A DNA stretch of 64,000 bases from Actinoallomurus bryophytorum (lineage in GTDB: Bacteria > Actinomycetota > Actinomycetes > Streptosporangiales > Streptosporangiaceae). The DNA lies in contig NZ_VFOZ01000001.1 in the NCBI RefSeq assembly GCF_006716425.1, forward strand, positions 2,170,001 through 2,234,000, in the 5' to 3' direction. A program made the position numbers and the translations under genes. Shown piece after piece: positions 26,299-36,425 of this stretch (within the stretch, counting starts at the first letter, position 1; each line of letters opens with the position of its first letter). The notes beneath the pieces are model-generated. The model was not told the DNA's origin and did no database searches. It saw only the letters and a program-made list of their open reading frames with translations.

Positions 26299-27387
26299 AT
26301 GACCGGTACCGAACGTCCGCCCCGCAGCACTACGGCCGCCCAGACCGGCCCCGCGCGCCATGGCAACCGGCGCCGCGTGCACCCCCGACGCCGTCCCGCT
26401 TCTGGAGCATCGACGTCACTGGAGACGGTCGTCACGACCTTCCGGGCGTTGACGAGCGGACCCGAGCCGCTGTCGCTCGACGGCAGGGTGATCGGGTACG
26501 GGTTGCCGCGCCGGGTGATCGGGCTGGATGAGCTGCGGTCGATCCTGTGCCATCCCGCGACCAGCCGCCGATGCCGGGACGCGGCCTGGCGGCACCTGGT
26601 ACACGCCGCCCGCACGCGAGGGCCCGCATGGGTGGTCGGCGCGGCCGGCGTCGGGATGCCCGCGCTGCGGAAGATGGCAGCCGAGCTGGCCGAGGGCTAC
26701 CGCGGGGACGCCGCCGATATCGGTTCGGCGGTCCTGACGGGGTTCCTCGAGGGCCTTAACCGGATCGATGTGGACCGGCCCGGGGTGATCACCCGGCTGC
26801 GGTGGATGGCGTACCGGGCCGCGATCAAAGCCCGCTACACCCGTGATGGCATCCAGCCGATGCCGCTGCCGCCGCTGGAGTCCCAGCCACCGCCGCCGCC
26901 GTGGGGGCACCCGGATCTGATCTTGTTCGATGCCGTCGCCAAGGGCGTGCTGTCGCCGTTGCAGGCCGAGCTGATCGGGCGGAGCCGGCTGGAAAACCTC
27001 ACTCTCAAAGCCGCTGCCGCCGAGCTCGGTGTCGGCTATCAGGCGGCGCGTAAAGCCCGCCAGCGCGGTGAGGCACGCCTGACCGCCGCGATGGCCGCAG
27101 GTGATGTGGAACATCGCCTGTCCCCGCCGGCCACAAATTCCGGTCTTAACCAAGCGGGGGAGCAAAACCCTGAGCCCGGTGTGCGGGGCCGGTCCACCAC
27201 CTCGGACGGCACATCCGATGGACCTGCACCTGCCCGCGATGAGAAAGGAGTCTTCTGCGGCCCCGCACACCGCCCCCAACGCGACGCTGAGGCGACCGAG
27301 CCGGCATCTGGCTCGGCGGACGCCTCGCCGAGCCGCATGCCGGCTCGGCGGTCGGTGCGGCCGGACCGGCAAGGGGACACCTCATGA
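26299..27387 (+). CDS. Sigma-70-region-4-like helix-turn-helix protein
   Basis: The 362-residue protein has a central region of helices (LRSILCHPATSRRCRDAAWR; FLEGLNRIDVDRPGVITRLR) and a C-terminal HTH of the sigma region 4 kind: LSPLQAELIGRSRLENLTLK, then AELGVGYQAARKARQRGEAR. The C-terminal 90 residues are disordered. It is the first gene of the conjugation operon, directly after the repeat region, so it may bind there and control transfer. ATG at 26299 follows AAAGGGA. Its stop region overlaps the next gene as ATGA. Confidence 0.7.
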   Translation: MTGTERPPRSTTAAQTGPARHGNRRRVHPRRRPASGASTSLETVVTTFRALTSGPEPLSLDGRVIGYGLPRRVIGLDELRSILCHPATSRRCRDAAWRHLVHAARTRGPAWVVGAAGVGMPALRKMAAELAEGYRGDAADIGSAVLTGFLEGLNRIDVDRPGVITRLRWMAYRAAIKARYTRDGIQPMPLPPLESQPPPPPWGHPDLILFDAVAKGVLSPLQAELIGRSRLENLTLKAAAAELGVGYQAARKARQRGEARLTAAMAAGDVEHRLSPPATNSGLNQAGEQNPEPGVRGRSTTSDGTSDGPAPARDEKGVFCGPAHRPQRDAEATEPASGSADASPSRMPARRSVRPDRQGDTS

Positions 27388-27725
27388 GACGGCTGCGGCA
27401 GATCATCGCCGCCGCGGCCGTTCCGCTGACGTTGACCGTGGTCCTGCTGGTTCGGGCTATCGCTGCGGACGCGGCCGTGCCTGGCGCTGCGCCGAAGGAC
27501 CTGCCGACGGTGATCGGCAACATCACCGCGTGGCTGGTCGGGCTGCTGGTCTCCCTGGCGACCTTGTTCTTGACCATCGGGTTCATCCGGATGCTGCTCG
27601 CGGGCGGTGACCCGGGCGAGGTCGCCAAAGGCAAGGAGGCGCTGAAGAACGCCGCGCTCGGCTACGCCGGAGCGATCTTGGCGCCGGTCCTGGTGAAGAT
27701 CCTCCAAAGCTTCGTCGGCGGGTGA
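27384..27725 (+). CDS. VirB2/TrbC-like small membrane protein
   Basis: The 113-residue protein has an N-terminal signal-like helix (IIAAAAVPLTLTVVLLVRAI), a second helix (ITAWLVGLLVSLATLFLTIG) and a third (ALGYAGAILAPVLVKILQSF) after a short Lys/Glu loop. That layout matches VirB2-type pilins or pore subunits of type IV secretion systems. It is coupled by ATGA to the gene before and by GTGA to the VirB6-like gene after. Confidence 0.7.
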   Translation: MRRLRQIIAAAAVPLTLTVVLLVRAIAADAAVPGAAPKDLPTVIGNITAWLVGLLVSLATLFLTIGFIRMLLAGGDPGEVAKGKEALKNAALGYAGAILAPVLVKILQSFVGG

Positions 27726-29482
27726 AGGCGATGCCATCCCTGACACGCTCACGTAGCTGCTGGGCGCAGACGCTGATCGTGGGCTGCGCGGCCGTCCTGA
27801 CCGCGCTCATCCTCACCGGCCTCGCCCAACCTGCCGCCGCCCGCACCCGGGCCGCATCTTCTTTAGGCGTGACCGCGCCGGTCGCACCGTCCGCCACACC
27901 GTCGCCTTCGACGACGGTCAGGCCCGCTCCCCCTGATCCGCCTTCCCCCAGCATCCCGTCGACGAACGCACCGACACCGGACGCGCCGTCGAGCACCCCG
28001 GGAACACCCGACTCACCGGGTGTAAGCCCGGCGCCTCCGGGCGCACCGGGGACTTCGAGTGGGTCGGGCGGGTGCGGTCTGCTCGACCTGGGGTGCCGGG
28101 CGATCACCGGATTCTTCCGTGCGGTCGTGTCGGCGGCGATGAACCCGGTGTTCCGGCTGCTGGCCGGCTCGATCCTGGCGTCCCCTCGCGTCGATGAAAT
28201 GCCGCGTGTCCACAGCATGTGGACAACCTCTGTGTGGATCGCGAACACCAGTTTCGTCCTGCTGGTGATCATCGGCGCGATGCTGGTGATGGGCCACCAG
28301 AGCCTTCAGACCTCTTATACCGCCAAGGACATCGCACCCCGCCTCGTAGTCGCCGCGGTGGCCTCTAACGCGAACCTGCTCGTGATCGGCCCGATCATCG
28401 AGTTCGCGAACGCGTTGTCGGTCGCATTGATGGGACACGGCGTCGACCCGGATCAGGCCGCACGGACGCTGAAGTCGTTGGTGGCCGCTGCGGTCACCGA
28501 TTCCAGCAATGATGTGTTCGCGCCGCTGCTGGCGTTGGTCGCGGTGATCGCGGCGCTGACGGTGGTGTTCACGTTCTTCATCCGGATCATGCTGCTGGTC
28601 CTGCTGACAGCCGCGGCCCCTCTCGCGCTGGCTTGCCATGCGCTCCCCCAGACCGAGGGACTTGCCCGGTTGTGGTGGCGGGCCATCGCCGGTGTCCTGG
28701 CCGTCCAGGTCGCGCAGTCGCTGGTGCTGGCCACAGCGCTGCGGGTCTTTTTCACCTCCGACCAGTTCGCTTTTTTCGGGTTCCGGTCCAACCAGACGAT
28801 GCTCGATCTGGTGCTGGTGATCTGCCTGCTCTACATCTTGGCCCGGATCCCCTCCTGGGTCAGTCGTCTGATCACCCAAGGCGGAATGAATCGCAGCCCC
28901 ATTGCGCGGGTGATCCGGACCATCGTCGCGTTGCTGATCTTCCGGCGCGTCTCGGCCCTGGCGGGTTCTCACACCGGCAACCGGTCAAGGCCGCGTCGCC
29001 CTCCGGGCCCCTCTGCCGGGCAGCCGCTCCCACCACCACTGGGGCCACCTGCGGGCGGTGGGAGCCATTGGGTGCAGCCCGGACTCCCCCTGGAATCACC
29101 ACCGGCACACGGTGAGCAACTTCAGCTGCCCCTGGACCGGCCAGGACACCCCGCCCCGCAGCCACAGACCCCGGCCACACGATGGGTGCAGCAGCGGCTA
29201 CCCGGCACCACTGCGCGCCCGCCGCGCTGGACGCAGACCCACCTGCCGATCCGCCCCCGGTACCTCCAAACCCGACTGCCGAGCCCACCCACGCGGCCAG
29301 GGGTCCAGGCAGAACTACCCCTCACCTTCCCCGCTCGCGGGACACCCGCGGCGGGACGTTCACCGCGCCGTCTCGCCGATGCCGCGGCACTGCGCGAGGC
29401 CGAGACGCGCGCCCGCCGCCAGAGTCCGCAACCGCTCCCTGACCCGGCGAGGCGACCTCGCTCTGATCGGAGGAACCCATGA
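27722..29482 (+). CDS. VirB6/TrbL-like polytopic T4SS protein
   Basis: The 586-residue protein has a signal peptide, a Pro/Ser/Thr-rich linker (about 45-115), then about six membrane segments (for example WIANTSFVLLVIIGAMLVMG; LLALVAVIAALTVVFTFFIR; MLLVLLTAAAPLALACHALP; MLDLVLVICLLYILARI) and a long Pro-rich cytoplasmic tail. This is the pattern of the VirB6/TrbL channel component in actinobacterial conjugation operons. GTG start overlaps the VirB2-like stop, and ATGA links it to the PrgI gene. Confidence 0.78.
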   Translation: MKAMPSLTRSRSCWAQTLIVGCAAVLTALILTGLAQPAAARTRAASSLGVTAPVAPSATPSPSTTVRPAPPDPPSPSIPSTNAPTPDAPSSTPGTPDSPGVSPAPPGAPGTSSGSGGCGLLDLGCRAITGFFRAVVSAAMNPVFRLLAGSILASPRVDEMPRVHSMWTTSVWIANTSFVLLVIIGAMLVMGHQSLQTSYTAKDIAPRLVVAAVASNANLLVIGPIIEFANALSVALMGHGVDPDQAARTLKSLVAAAVTDSSNDVFAPLLALVAVIAALTVVFTFFIRIMLLVLLTAAAPLALACHALPQTEGLARLWWRAIAGVLAVQVAQSLVLATALRVFFTSDQFAFFGFRSNQTMLDLVLVICLLYILARIPSWVSRLITQGGMNRSPIARVIRTIVALLIFRRVSALAGSHTGNRSRPRRPPGPSAGQPLPPPLGPPAGGGSHWVQPGLPLESPPAHGEQLQLPLDRPGHPAPQPQTPATRWVQQRLPGTTARPPRWTQTHLPIRPRYLQTRLPSPPTRPGVQAELPLTFPARGTPAAGRSPRRLADAAALREAETRARRQSPQPLPDPARRPRSDRRNP

Positions 29483-30471
29483 CCCACCCCTATACGGTGA
29501 CGATCCCGGCCAACCTGGATCGCGAAGATCGCCTGGTCGCGAACCTGACCGCCCGCCAGCTCGCCATCCTGGCCCCCACCGCCGTCCTTATCTGGGCGCT
29601 CTACCTCGCCACGAACACCCTCCTGCCGCTGCCGGTCTTCGCCGCCCTGGCCATTCCCCTCATCGGCATCGCTGCGGCTCTGGCGCTGGTCGAACGCGAC
29701 GGCATCACCTTGGACCGGCTCGCCCTGCACGCCCTCGCCCACGCGGGCCGGCCTCGCCGCCTCGTCTTGGCCCCGAACCCGGTACCCGCGCTTCCCGCCT
29801 GGGCACTCGCCGATGAGCGGCAGGTGCCACTCCCGGCACCGCTGCGGCTACCAGCCCGTGCGATCCGCGCTGACGGGGCCATCAACCTCGGTGCTGAGGG
29901 CGTCGCGGTGATCGTCGCCTGCTCGACCATCAGTTTCGCGTTGCGTACTCCCGGTGAACAGGCCGCACTCGTGGGCGCGTTCGGTGGCTGGCTCAACGCT
30001 CTGACCGGCCCGGCGCAGATCCTCGTGCACGCCCAGCCGATCAACCTTGCCCCGGCCATCGCGATCCTGAGTGAACGCGCCGCGGGTCTGCCTCACCCAG
30101 CGCTGGAAGAAGCGGCGCTCGATCACGCGCGATTCTTAGGCGAGCTGGCCGCCACCCGCGAACTCCTCGGCCGCCAGGTCCTCATCGTGGTTCGCGAGCC
30201 GTACACCGCCCAGGGCGCGGCAGGCGCCGGAACTGATGCGCGCCGGCGCCGGGACGCTGAGGCGGCGGCGCTGCGGGTGTTGCAGCGCGCCGAGCAGACC
30301 ACCCGGATGCTGGCCGCCGCAGGCATCAACGCCTACCTCCTCGACGGCGCCCAAGCGGTCGCGGTGCTGGCCGCCGCTGCCGACCCCACCGCACCTCCCA
30401 TGGATCCCGGCCAAGCCATGCCCGATGAGCCCATCACCGCCAGCGGAAGCCGAACGGAGGCCAGGCGATGA
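29479..30471 (+). CDS. PrgI-family (VirB3-like) conjugation protein
   Basis: The 330-residue protein starts YTVTIPANLDREDRLVANLT, followed by two close membrane helices (LAILAPTAVLIWALYLATN; PVFAALAIPLIGIAAALALV). This is the PrgI/VirB3-like start seen just before VirB4 in Gram-positive T4SS. The remaining 230 residues are soluble, with a region resembling the N-terminal part of VirB4-type proteins (LGAEGVAVIVACSTISFALR). ATGA couplings on both sides. Confidence 0.85.
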   Translation: MTHPYTVTIPANLDREDRLVANLTARQLAILAPTAVLIWALYLATNTLLPLPVFAALAIPLIGIAAALALVERDGITLDRLALHALAHAGRPRRLVLAPNPVPALPAWALADERQVPLPAPLRLPARAIRADGAINLGAEGVAVIVACSTISFALRTPGEQAALVGAFGGWLNALTGPAQILVHAQPINLAPAIAILSERAAGLPHPALEEAALDHARFLGELAATRELLGRQVLIVVREPYTAQGAAGAGTDARRRRDAEAAALRVLQRAEQTTRMLAAAGINAYLLDGAQAVAVLAAAADPTAPPMDPGQAMPDEPITASGSRTEARR

Positions 30472-32333
30472 AGCCGATCACGTCGTTGCTCCCCTCCTGG
30501 CTCCGGACCCCGACCACCGGCCCAGCAGCCGAGGAGACGGCGGGGGCCCCGTTCGGGCCGCCCGCGATCCAGATCCAGCCGCGCCGCCTGGAGTTGTCCG
30601 ATGGGGTGTGCGCGTCGCTGGTGGTCACCGGATATCCGCGTGAGGTCGGGCTCGGCTGGCTCGAACCCCTCCTGACCTACCCCGGCCGCCTCGACGTCGC
30701 CATGCACATCAACCCGATCCCACCCCAGCTCGCCGCCACACGGCTACGGCGCCGGCTCGCCCGGCTAGAAGCCGGCGCACGCTCGGACTACGAGCAGGGA
30801 CGCCTGGTGGATTTCGAAGCCGACGCCGCCGCCGGAGACGCCCACGACCTGGCCGCACAGCTCGCCCGCGGCGAAGGCCGCCTGTTCCAGGCCGGGCTGT
30901 CTCTGACCGTCCACGCCCGCACCCCCGCTGAACTCGACGAGGAGGTCTCCCGGGTGCGGGCCCTGGCCGCGGGCTTGCTGATCGACGCCAAACCCACCAC
31001 GTTCCGGGCCCTGCACGGCTGGATCACCACGCTGCCCCTCGGCGTCGACCTGCTCCAAACCGGCCGCACGTTCGACACCGCCGCGCTCGCCGCCGCCTTT
31101 CCGTTCACCTCACCGGACCTGCACGCCGACCTTGGTGAGCACGCCGTGCTGTACGGGATCAACGCGGCATCGGCGTCGCTGGTGATGTGGGACCGATTCA
31201 CCTGCGACAACCACAACTCGGTGATCTTGGCGCGCTCCGGCGCCGGCAAGTCCTACCTGGCCAAGCTCGAGATTTTGCGGTCGCTGTTCACCGGGATCGA
31301 GGTCTGCGTCATCGATCCCGAAAACGAATACGCCCGCCTGTCCGCCGCCGTGGGCGGCGCGCACATCGCTTTGGGTGCCGACGGTGTCCGCCTCAACCCG
31401 TTCGACCTGCCGCCCGGCGCCCACAAGACCAAAGACGCGCTCACCCGGCGGGCGCTGTTCATCCATACCTTCATCGCCGTCCTTCTCGAAACACCGCTCA
31501 CCCCGTCCGAACGCGCCGCCCTTGATCGCGGCATCGTCGCGGCCTACCACCAGGCGGGGCTGACCGCCGACCCGCGCACCTGGACCCGGCAACCCCCGCT
31601 CCTGGCCGACCTGGCCACCGCCCTGACGGGCGACGGCGATCCCGCCGCCGCGCAACTCGCGGCCCGGCTCGCGCCGTACGTGAGCGGGACGTGGCGGGAG
31701 TTGTTCGCCGGGCCGACCACCACGCGGCCCGAGGGCCACCTGATCGTCTTCTCCCTGCGCGACCTGCCCGACGAACTCAAGACGGTCGGGACGCTGCTGA
31801 CCTTGGATGCGATCTGGCGGCGCGTCACCGACGCGGGTAGGCCCAGGCCGCGGTTGGTCGTGGTCGATGAGGGCTGGCTGCTGATGCGCCAGGCCGAAGG
31901 CGCACGGTTCCTGTACCGGATGGCCAAAGCCGCACGCAAACACTGGGCCGGGCTGACCGTCATCACCCAAGACGCCTCCGACGTGCTGGGTTCTGACCTC
32001 GGCCAGGCCGTCGTCGCTAACGCCGCCACCCAGATCCTGCTCCGCCAAGCACCCCAAGCCCTCGACCAGATCACCGAAGCCTTCGCCCTCACCGACGGCG
32101 AACGTCACCTGCTGGCCTCCGCCCACCGTGGCCAGGGCCTCCTGCTCGCCGGTGCGGACCGGGTCGCGTTCGACGTGGTGGCCAGTCCCGCCGAAGACGC
32201 CCTCGCCACCACTGACCCGGCCGTCCTTGCCGCCCTCGGGCAAGGCACCGGCCACCTCAGCGAGTTCGGCGAGTTCGATCCCGCCGAGAGCCCGGAATCA
32301 CCGTCCGGCCTGGATGAGGAGGACGAGCTGTGA
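30468..32333 (+). CDS. VirB4-type ATPase of the conjugation apparatus
   Basis: The 621-residue protein has a Walker A motif in ILARSGAGKSYLAKLEILRS (about residue 257), the VirB4 hallmark CVIDPENEYARLS shortly after, and a Walker B in LVVVDEGWLLMRQAEGARF (about 465), then a TQDASDVLGSDLG motif. It powers assembly and substrate movement in the T4SS. It is coupled to the PrgI gene upstream and to the VirD4 gene downstream by ATGA/GTGA overlaps. Confidence 0.95.
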   Translation: MKPITSLLPSWLRTPTTGPAAEETAGAPFGPPAIQIQPRRLELSDGVCASLVVTGYPREVGLGWLEPLLTYPGRLDVAMHINPIPPQLAATRLRRRLARLEAGARSDYEQGRLVDFEADAAAGDAHDLAAQLARGEGRLFQAGLSLTVHARTPAELDEEVSRVRALAAGLLIDAKPTTFRALHGWITTLPLGVDLLQTGRTFDTAALAAAFPFTSPDLHADLGEHAVLYGINAASASLVMWDRFTCDNHNSVILARSGAGKSYLAKLEILRSLFTGIEVCVIDPENEYARLSAAVGGAHIALGADGVRLNPFDLPPGAHKTKDALTRRALFIHTFIAVLLETPLTPSERAALDRGIVAAYHQAGLTADPRTWTRQPPLLADLATALTGDGDPAAAQLAARLAPYVSGTWRELFAGPTTTRPEGHLIVFSLRDLPDELKTVGTLLTLDAIWRRVTDAGRPRPRLVVVDEGWLLMRQAEGARFLYRMAKAARKHWAGLTVITQDASDVLGSDLGQAVVANAATQILLRQAPQALDQITEAFALTDGERHLLASAHRGQGLLLAGADRVAFDVVASPAEDALATTDPAVLAALGQGTGHLSEFGEFDPAESPESPSGLDEEDEL

Positions 32334-34834
32334 TCCGCGCTCGTCGTGGCACCGCCAGCGGCTCACCGGTCGACAAGCTTGTCCAAGACCCGCTCGGGGC
32401 ACTGGCTCACGGCTGGCACCTGGCCGCTCATCTGCTGCTCGCGCACCTGGTGACCGTGGTCGGGACGGCGCTGGTGGTCAGCGTGTTCGCGTTGGGTGGC
32501 CGGGCGGCCGTCTTGCGCTGGCGGCACCAGCGGCTCACCGATGGCGCTCACCTGGTGCACATCCAGGTCCCGCCTCAGGTCGGTGAAGCGGGCGCGAGCG
32601 TGTTCTGGGCGAACCTGATCGGATTGCTACGGCCCCGGCTCAAGCGCTGGCTGCTCGGCCAACCACACCTGGTCTTCGAATACCTGTGGGCCGGGCCCCG
32701 GCTACATATCCGGCTGTGGGTACCCGGGACGATCCCGGCCGTGCTGGTCGCCCGCGCCATCGAGGCGGCCTGGCCCGCCGCCCGCACCACCATCACCACC
32801 CCCACACCCCCGCTCGCCACCCGCGCCGTGGTGACCGGCGGAGTGCTACGGCTGGCCCGCCCCGACCACCATCCGATCGCCACAACTCATCTTGAGGACC
32901 CGCTCCGCCCGCTGCTCGGCGCGGCGACCGGCATCGGCGAGGGCCAGGCCGCCGTGGTGCAGATCCTGGCCCGCCCCGTCACCGGCCGCCGCCTGAACCG
33001 GGCACACCGAGCCGCAGCGCACCTACGCGGCGCCACCCAGCCCACCATGATCGGGCGGCTCCTGGATTTACTCACGCCAGGGCCCTCAAGGACGCCGCTA
33101 CGGGCCGGCGTGCTCACGGCGGCTTATCCGGAGCGAGCCGGGCAGATCCGCGCGATCCTTGACAAGGCCGCGGCCCCGCGCTTCGCCGTGGAACTGCGTT
33201 ACGCCGCTGCCACGACCTTCACCAGCGACCCTGCGGCGAGCCGGGCCTGGGTACGGGGCCGGGCGCACGCGCTCGCCGCTGCCTTCGCCGTCTTCACCGG
33301 CCGCAACCACTTCACCCGCCACCGCCTCCCCCACCCCGCCCGCGCTCTGGACCACCGGCGGATGAGCCACGGTTGCCTGCTTTCCATTCCGGAGTTGGCG
33401 GCGGTCGGGCACCTGCCTTACGACCCTGCCGTGCCCGGCCTGGCCCGCGCCGGCGCGAACTCGATCCCGCCACCACCCTCAGTCGCGGCCGGCGGACCTG
33501 GTCACAAATTCCTCGGCGACGCCGACGCCGGACCCACCCGCCCCATCGCCCTGGCCGTCACCGACGCCCGCCAGCACCTGCACGTCCTGGGCGCGACCGG
33601 CGCCGGGAAATCCACCCTGCTCGCCCACCTCGTCCTCACCGACGCCGCCGCCGGGCGCGCCGCCGTGGTGATCGACCCGCGCGGGGACCTGATCAACGAC
33701 CTCCTGCACCGCCTGCCCGAAACCGCCATCCCCCGGGTGTGGCTGATCGACCCCGACACCACCCCACCACCCGCACTCGGCGTGCTCGCCGGTATCGACC
33801 GCAACCTCGCGAGCGACAACCTGGTCGGGATCTTCCACAAGATCTTCGCCGACTCCTGGGGACCCCGCACCGACGACATCCTCCGCTCCGCCGTCCTCAC
33901 CCTGCAACAAACCCCCGGCGCGACCCTCGCCGACATCCCCCGCCTGCTCACCGACGCCCCCTACCGCGCGCGAGCGACCCGCCACCTCACCGACGACATC
34001 CTGGCCGGGTTTTGGACCTGGTACTCCGGCCTGTCTCCCGAAGCGCGAGCGAACGCGATCGGGCCGGTCATGAACAAACTCCGCAGCTTCCTCCTACGCC
34101 CCTTCGTCCGCTCCGTGGTCGGCACCCCCGGACCCGGCCTGAACATGACCCATCTCCTCGATACCGGTGGGCTGCTGCTCGTCCGGGTCCCCAAAGGCAC
34201 GCTCGGCGATGACACCGCGCGGCTACTCGGCTCCTTCGTCGTCGCCAAAGTCTGGGAGGCCATCACCGCCCGCGCCCGCCAACCCGAACACCGGCGCCGA
34301 GACGCCGCGCTGGTCATCGACGAGGCCCACAGCTTCCTCAACCTCCCCCACGGCCTCGAGGAAATGCTCGCCGAAGCCCGCGCGTACCACCTGTCCGTCA
34401 CCCTCGCGCACCAAAACCTCGCCCAGTTCCCGCCCGGAATGCGCGACGCGGTCGCCACCAACGCCCGCAACAAACTCTGCTTCGCCGTCTCCCCCCACGA
34501 CGCCCGTGACCTGGCCCCGCTCACCCGACCGAACCTGACCGAACACGACCTGGCCAACCTGTCCGCCTACCAAGCCGCCGCCCGCCTCATCACCCACAAC
34601 AGCGAAACCCCCGCCTTCACCCTCACCACCCGGCCCCTCCCCGACCCCACCGCCGGCCGCGCCGAGGCCTGCCGCGACGCCGCCCGCATCAACGCCGCCA
34701 CCACCCACCGGCCACCACCACTGCACGACCCCCGCCACCCCAGCCCGCACGATGCCCACGCCACCTCCCCAGATTCGGCCATCAGCCACACCTCGGCAAC
34801 AGACGAACCACCACCGGCACAACCACCGGACTGA
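32330..34834 (+). CDS. VirD4/TraG-type coupling protein
   Basis: The 834-residue protein has an N-terminal membrane helix (HLVTVVGTALVVSVFALGG), Walker A in HVLGATGAGKSTLLAHLVL (about 425), a strand VVIDPRGDLINDLL, and Walker B in AALVIDEAHSFLNLP (about 660), followed by QNLAQFPPGMRDAV. It is the coupling ATPase that hands DNA-protein substrate to the channel. The long N-terminal region before the ATPase (about 400 residues) is typical of the actinobacterial type. The C-terminus is low complexity, rich in Pro/His. Confidence 0.93.
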   Translation: MIRARRGTASGSPVDKLVQDPLGALAHGWHLAAHLLLAHLVTVVGTALVVSVFALGGRAAVLRWRHQRLTDGAHLVHIQVPPQVGEAGASVFWANLIGLLRPRLKRWLLGQPHLVFEYLWAGPRLHIRLWVPGTIPAVLVARAIEAAWPAARTTITTPTPPLATRAVVTGGVLRLARPDHHPIATTHLEDPLRPLLGAATGIGEGQAAVVQILARPVTGRRLNRAHRAAAHLRGATQPTMIGRLLDLLTPGPSRTPLRAGVLTAAYPERAGQIRAILDKAAAPRFAVELRYAAATTFTSDPAASRAWVRGRAHALAAAFAVFTGRNHFTRHRLPHPARALDHRRMSHGCLLSIPELAAVGHLPYDPAVPGLARAGANSIPPPPSVAAGGPGHKFLGDADAGPTRPIALAVTDARQHLHVLGATGAGKSTLLAHLVLTDAAAGRAAVVIDPRGDLINDLLHRLPETAIPRVWLIDPDTTPPPALGVLAGIDRNLASDNLVGIFHKIFADSWGPRTDDILRSAVLTLQQTPGATLADIPRLLTDAPYRARATRHLTDDILAGFWTWYSGLSPEARANAIGPVMNKLRSFLLRPFVRSVVGTPGPGLNMTHLLDTGGLLLVRVPKGTLGDDTARLLGSFVVAKVWEAITARARQPEHRRRDAALVIDEAHSFLNLPHGLEEMLAEARAYHLSVTLAHQNLAQFPPGMRDAVATNARNKLCFAVSPHDARDLAPLTRPNLTEHDLANLSAYQAAARLITHNSETPAFTLTTRPLPDPTAGRAEACRDAARINAATTHRPPPLHDPRHPSPHDAHATSPDSAISHTSATDEPPPAQPPD

Positions 34835-34881
34835 ACCGAACACCCCCGCCACCATCCGACACCGCTTCGAGAGGACTCATC

Positions 34882-35784
34882 GTGCCCACACCCACCAGCG
34901 GCCGTGCCCCCTCCTACATCGGCGCGGGCACCACCGCCACCGCTCCCCGACCACGGGTCAGCCCAGAACTGATCGCGACGCTGGCCACCCGCCTCACACC
35001 CCGAGACCGGTGGCTGCTGGAGATGGTCCACGAACACCGCGTGCTGACCACACACCAGATCCAACAGCTCGCCTTCCCCTCGGTCAGCACCACCACCCAC
35101 CGGCTCTTGGCCCTGTGGCGCCTGCGCGCCCTGGAACGCTTCCGACCCGCGATGGCCACCGGCTCCGCGCCCCTGCACTACGTTCTGGGCCCCACCGGCG
35201 CCGCCGTACTCGCCGCCCGCCGCGGCCAGACCGTCGCCGCGTTCGGCTACCGCCTCGACCGGGCCCTCGCGCTCGCCCACTCCGACAAACTCCACCACCT
35301 CGTCGGCGCCAACGACCTGTTCACCGCGCTGGCCCACCACGCCCGCACCCACCCGGCCACCCGGCTGCTCACCTGGTGGCCCGAACGCCGCTGCCAGGCC
35401 ACCTGGGGCAAATACACACGCCCCGACGGCTATGGCCGCTGGCACGAACACGGCCACGAAACCGACTTCTTCTGCGAATACGACACCGGCACCGAACCGC
35501 TACCCCGCCTGCTCGCCAAAATCGGCGACTACACCGCACTGGCCGAACTGACCGGGATCACCGACACCCCCGTGCTGTTCGCCCTGCCGAACACCGCCCG
35601 CGAGGACCACCTCCATACCCGCCTCAACCCGGCCGGTCCACTCATCGCCACCACCACACCGCACGCCCTGCTCGCCGCGAACGGACCCGCCGGACCCGCC
35701 TGGCGAACCCCCGGCACCAGCGCGCGACGACGCCTCACCGACCTGACCACCACAGCCCCGACCATGGCCGGAGGATCCGCATGA
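34882..35784 (+). CDS. Replication-relaxation family protein
   Basis: The 300-residue protein opens with a winged-helix region (LTPRDRWLLEMVHEHRVLTT, then HQIQQLAFPS, TTTHRLLALWRLRALERF) and continues with HYVLGPTGAAVLAARRGQ and a segment with Asp/Glu/Lys (EHGHETDFFCEYDTGTE, LAKIGDYTAL). This matches the replication-relaxation family of mobile elements, whose members are linked to plasmid relaxation. The GTG at 34882 follows GAGAGGA, 47 bp after the VirD4 stop. It could supply relaxase-type function here, but catalytic residues are not established. Confidence 0.8.
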   Translation: MPTPTSGRAPSYIGAGTTATAPRPRVSPELIATLATRLTPRDRWLLEMVHEHRVLTTHQIQQLAFPSVSTTTHRLLALWRLRALERFRPAMATGSAPLHYVLGPTGAAVLAARRGQTVAAFGYRLDRALALAHSDKLHHLVGANDLFTALAHHARTHPATRLLTWWPERRCQATWGKYTRPDGYGRWHEHGHETDFFCEYDTGTEPLPRLLAKIGDYTALAELTGITDTPVLFALPNTAREDHLHTRLNPAGPLIATTTPHALLAANGPAGPAWRTPGTSARRRLTDLTTTAPTMAGGSA

Positions 35785-36425
35785 ACAACACCAGACTCAC
35801 CCTCGCTGCAGCCGGCATCGCCCTGCTTGCCCTGATGCTCATCGCCCTCCACCACTCCCGCACCAGCGCACCTGCCGCTCAGTCGGCGGATGATTCCCCG
35901 GCGGCCAGCAGGTCGGTCCCGCCCGACGGTGAAGCGCTACTGCCGTTCACTCCCACCCAGATCAGCCAGGCCGCCGCCCTCGCCGCCAGGTTCACCACCG
36001 CCTACGCCAGCCACCGCTACGGCGAGCCCCCCTCGGTCTACCTCGCCCGGCTGACACCGATGATGAGCCCGCAGCTACGGCCAGTCATCGAACGCGCCGC
36101 CACCGACCCGGTCGCCCTCACCCAGCGGCGCCGCCTGCAGGAGATCACCACCGCCCAAGCCCGGACCACCGCGATCCGCGCGCTCGGCCCCACCTCCATC
36201 ACCTTCTTAGTCCACGTCACCCAAAACGTGGCGATCGCCCACGCCAACCGCGCCGATACCAGCCACTACGCCCTCACCCTGAACCTGACCCACGCCACCG
36301 ACCCCGACCCCGGCGACGGCGACGCCGACGGCGAGAAGTGGAAGGTGTACGCGCTCGAGCTCGCCTCCACCGGTAACGCCGGCCAGACCGCCGAGCTCAC
36401 CGTCACCCCCGACCCGGCCCCATGA
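35781..36425 (+). CDS. Membrane-anchored VirB8/TcpC-like conjugation protein
   Basis: The 214-residue protein has one N-terminal membrane helix (LAAAGIALLALMLIAL) and a soluble domain of about 150 residues (FTPTQISQAAALAARFTTAY start; TSITFLVHVTQNVAIA strands; WKVYALELAS end). Shape and operon position fit the VirB8/TcpC NTF2-like subunits. It overlaps the gene before it as ATGA. The family call rests on architecture, not on a clear motif. Confidence 0.6.
   Translation: MNNTRLTLAAAGIALLALMLIALHHSRTSAPAAQSADDSPAASRSVPPDGEALLPFTPTQISQAAALAARFTTAYASHRYGEPPSVYLARLTPMMSPQLRPVIERAATDPVALTQRRRLQEITTAQARTTAIRALGPTSITFLVHVTQNVAIAHANRADTSHYALTLNLTHATDPDPGDGDADGEKWKVYALELASTGNAGQTAELTVTPDPAP

Noticed and set aside
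31110-32255. Long minus-strand frame opposite VirB4
   Set aside because: Its composition is Gly/Arg/Gln-rich antisense to a clear ATPase gene.
34752-36425. A 557-codon frame across the replication-relaxation gene
   Set aside because: Only the last 214 codons are real (the VirB8-like gene at 35781); the rest is a shadow of the relaxation gene.
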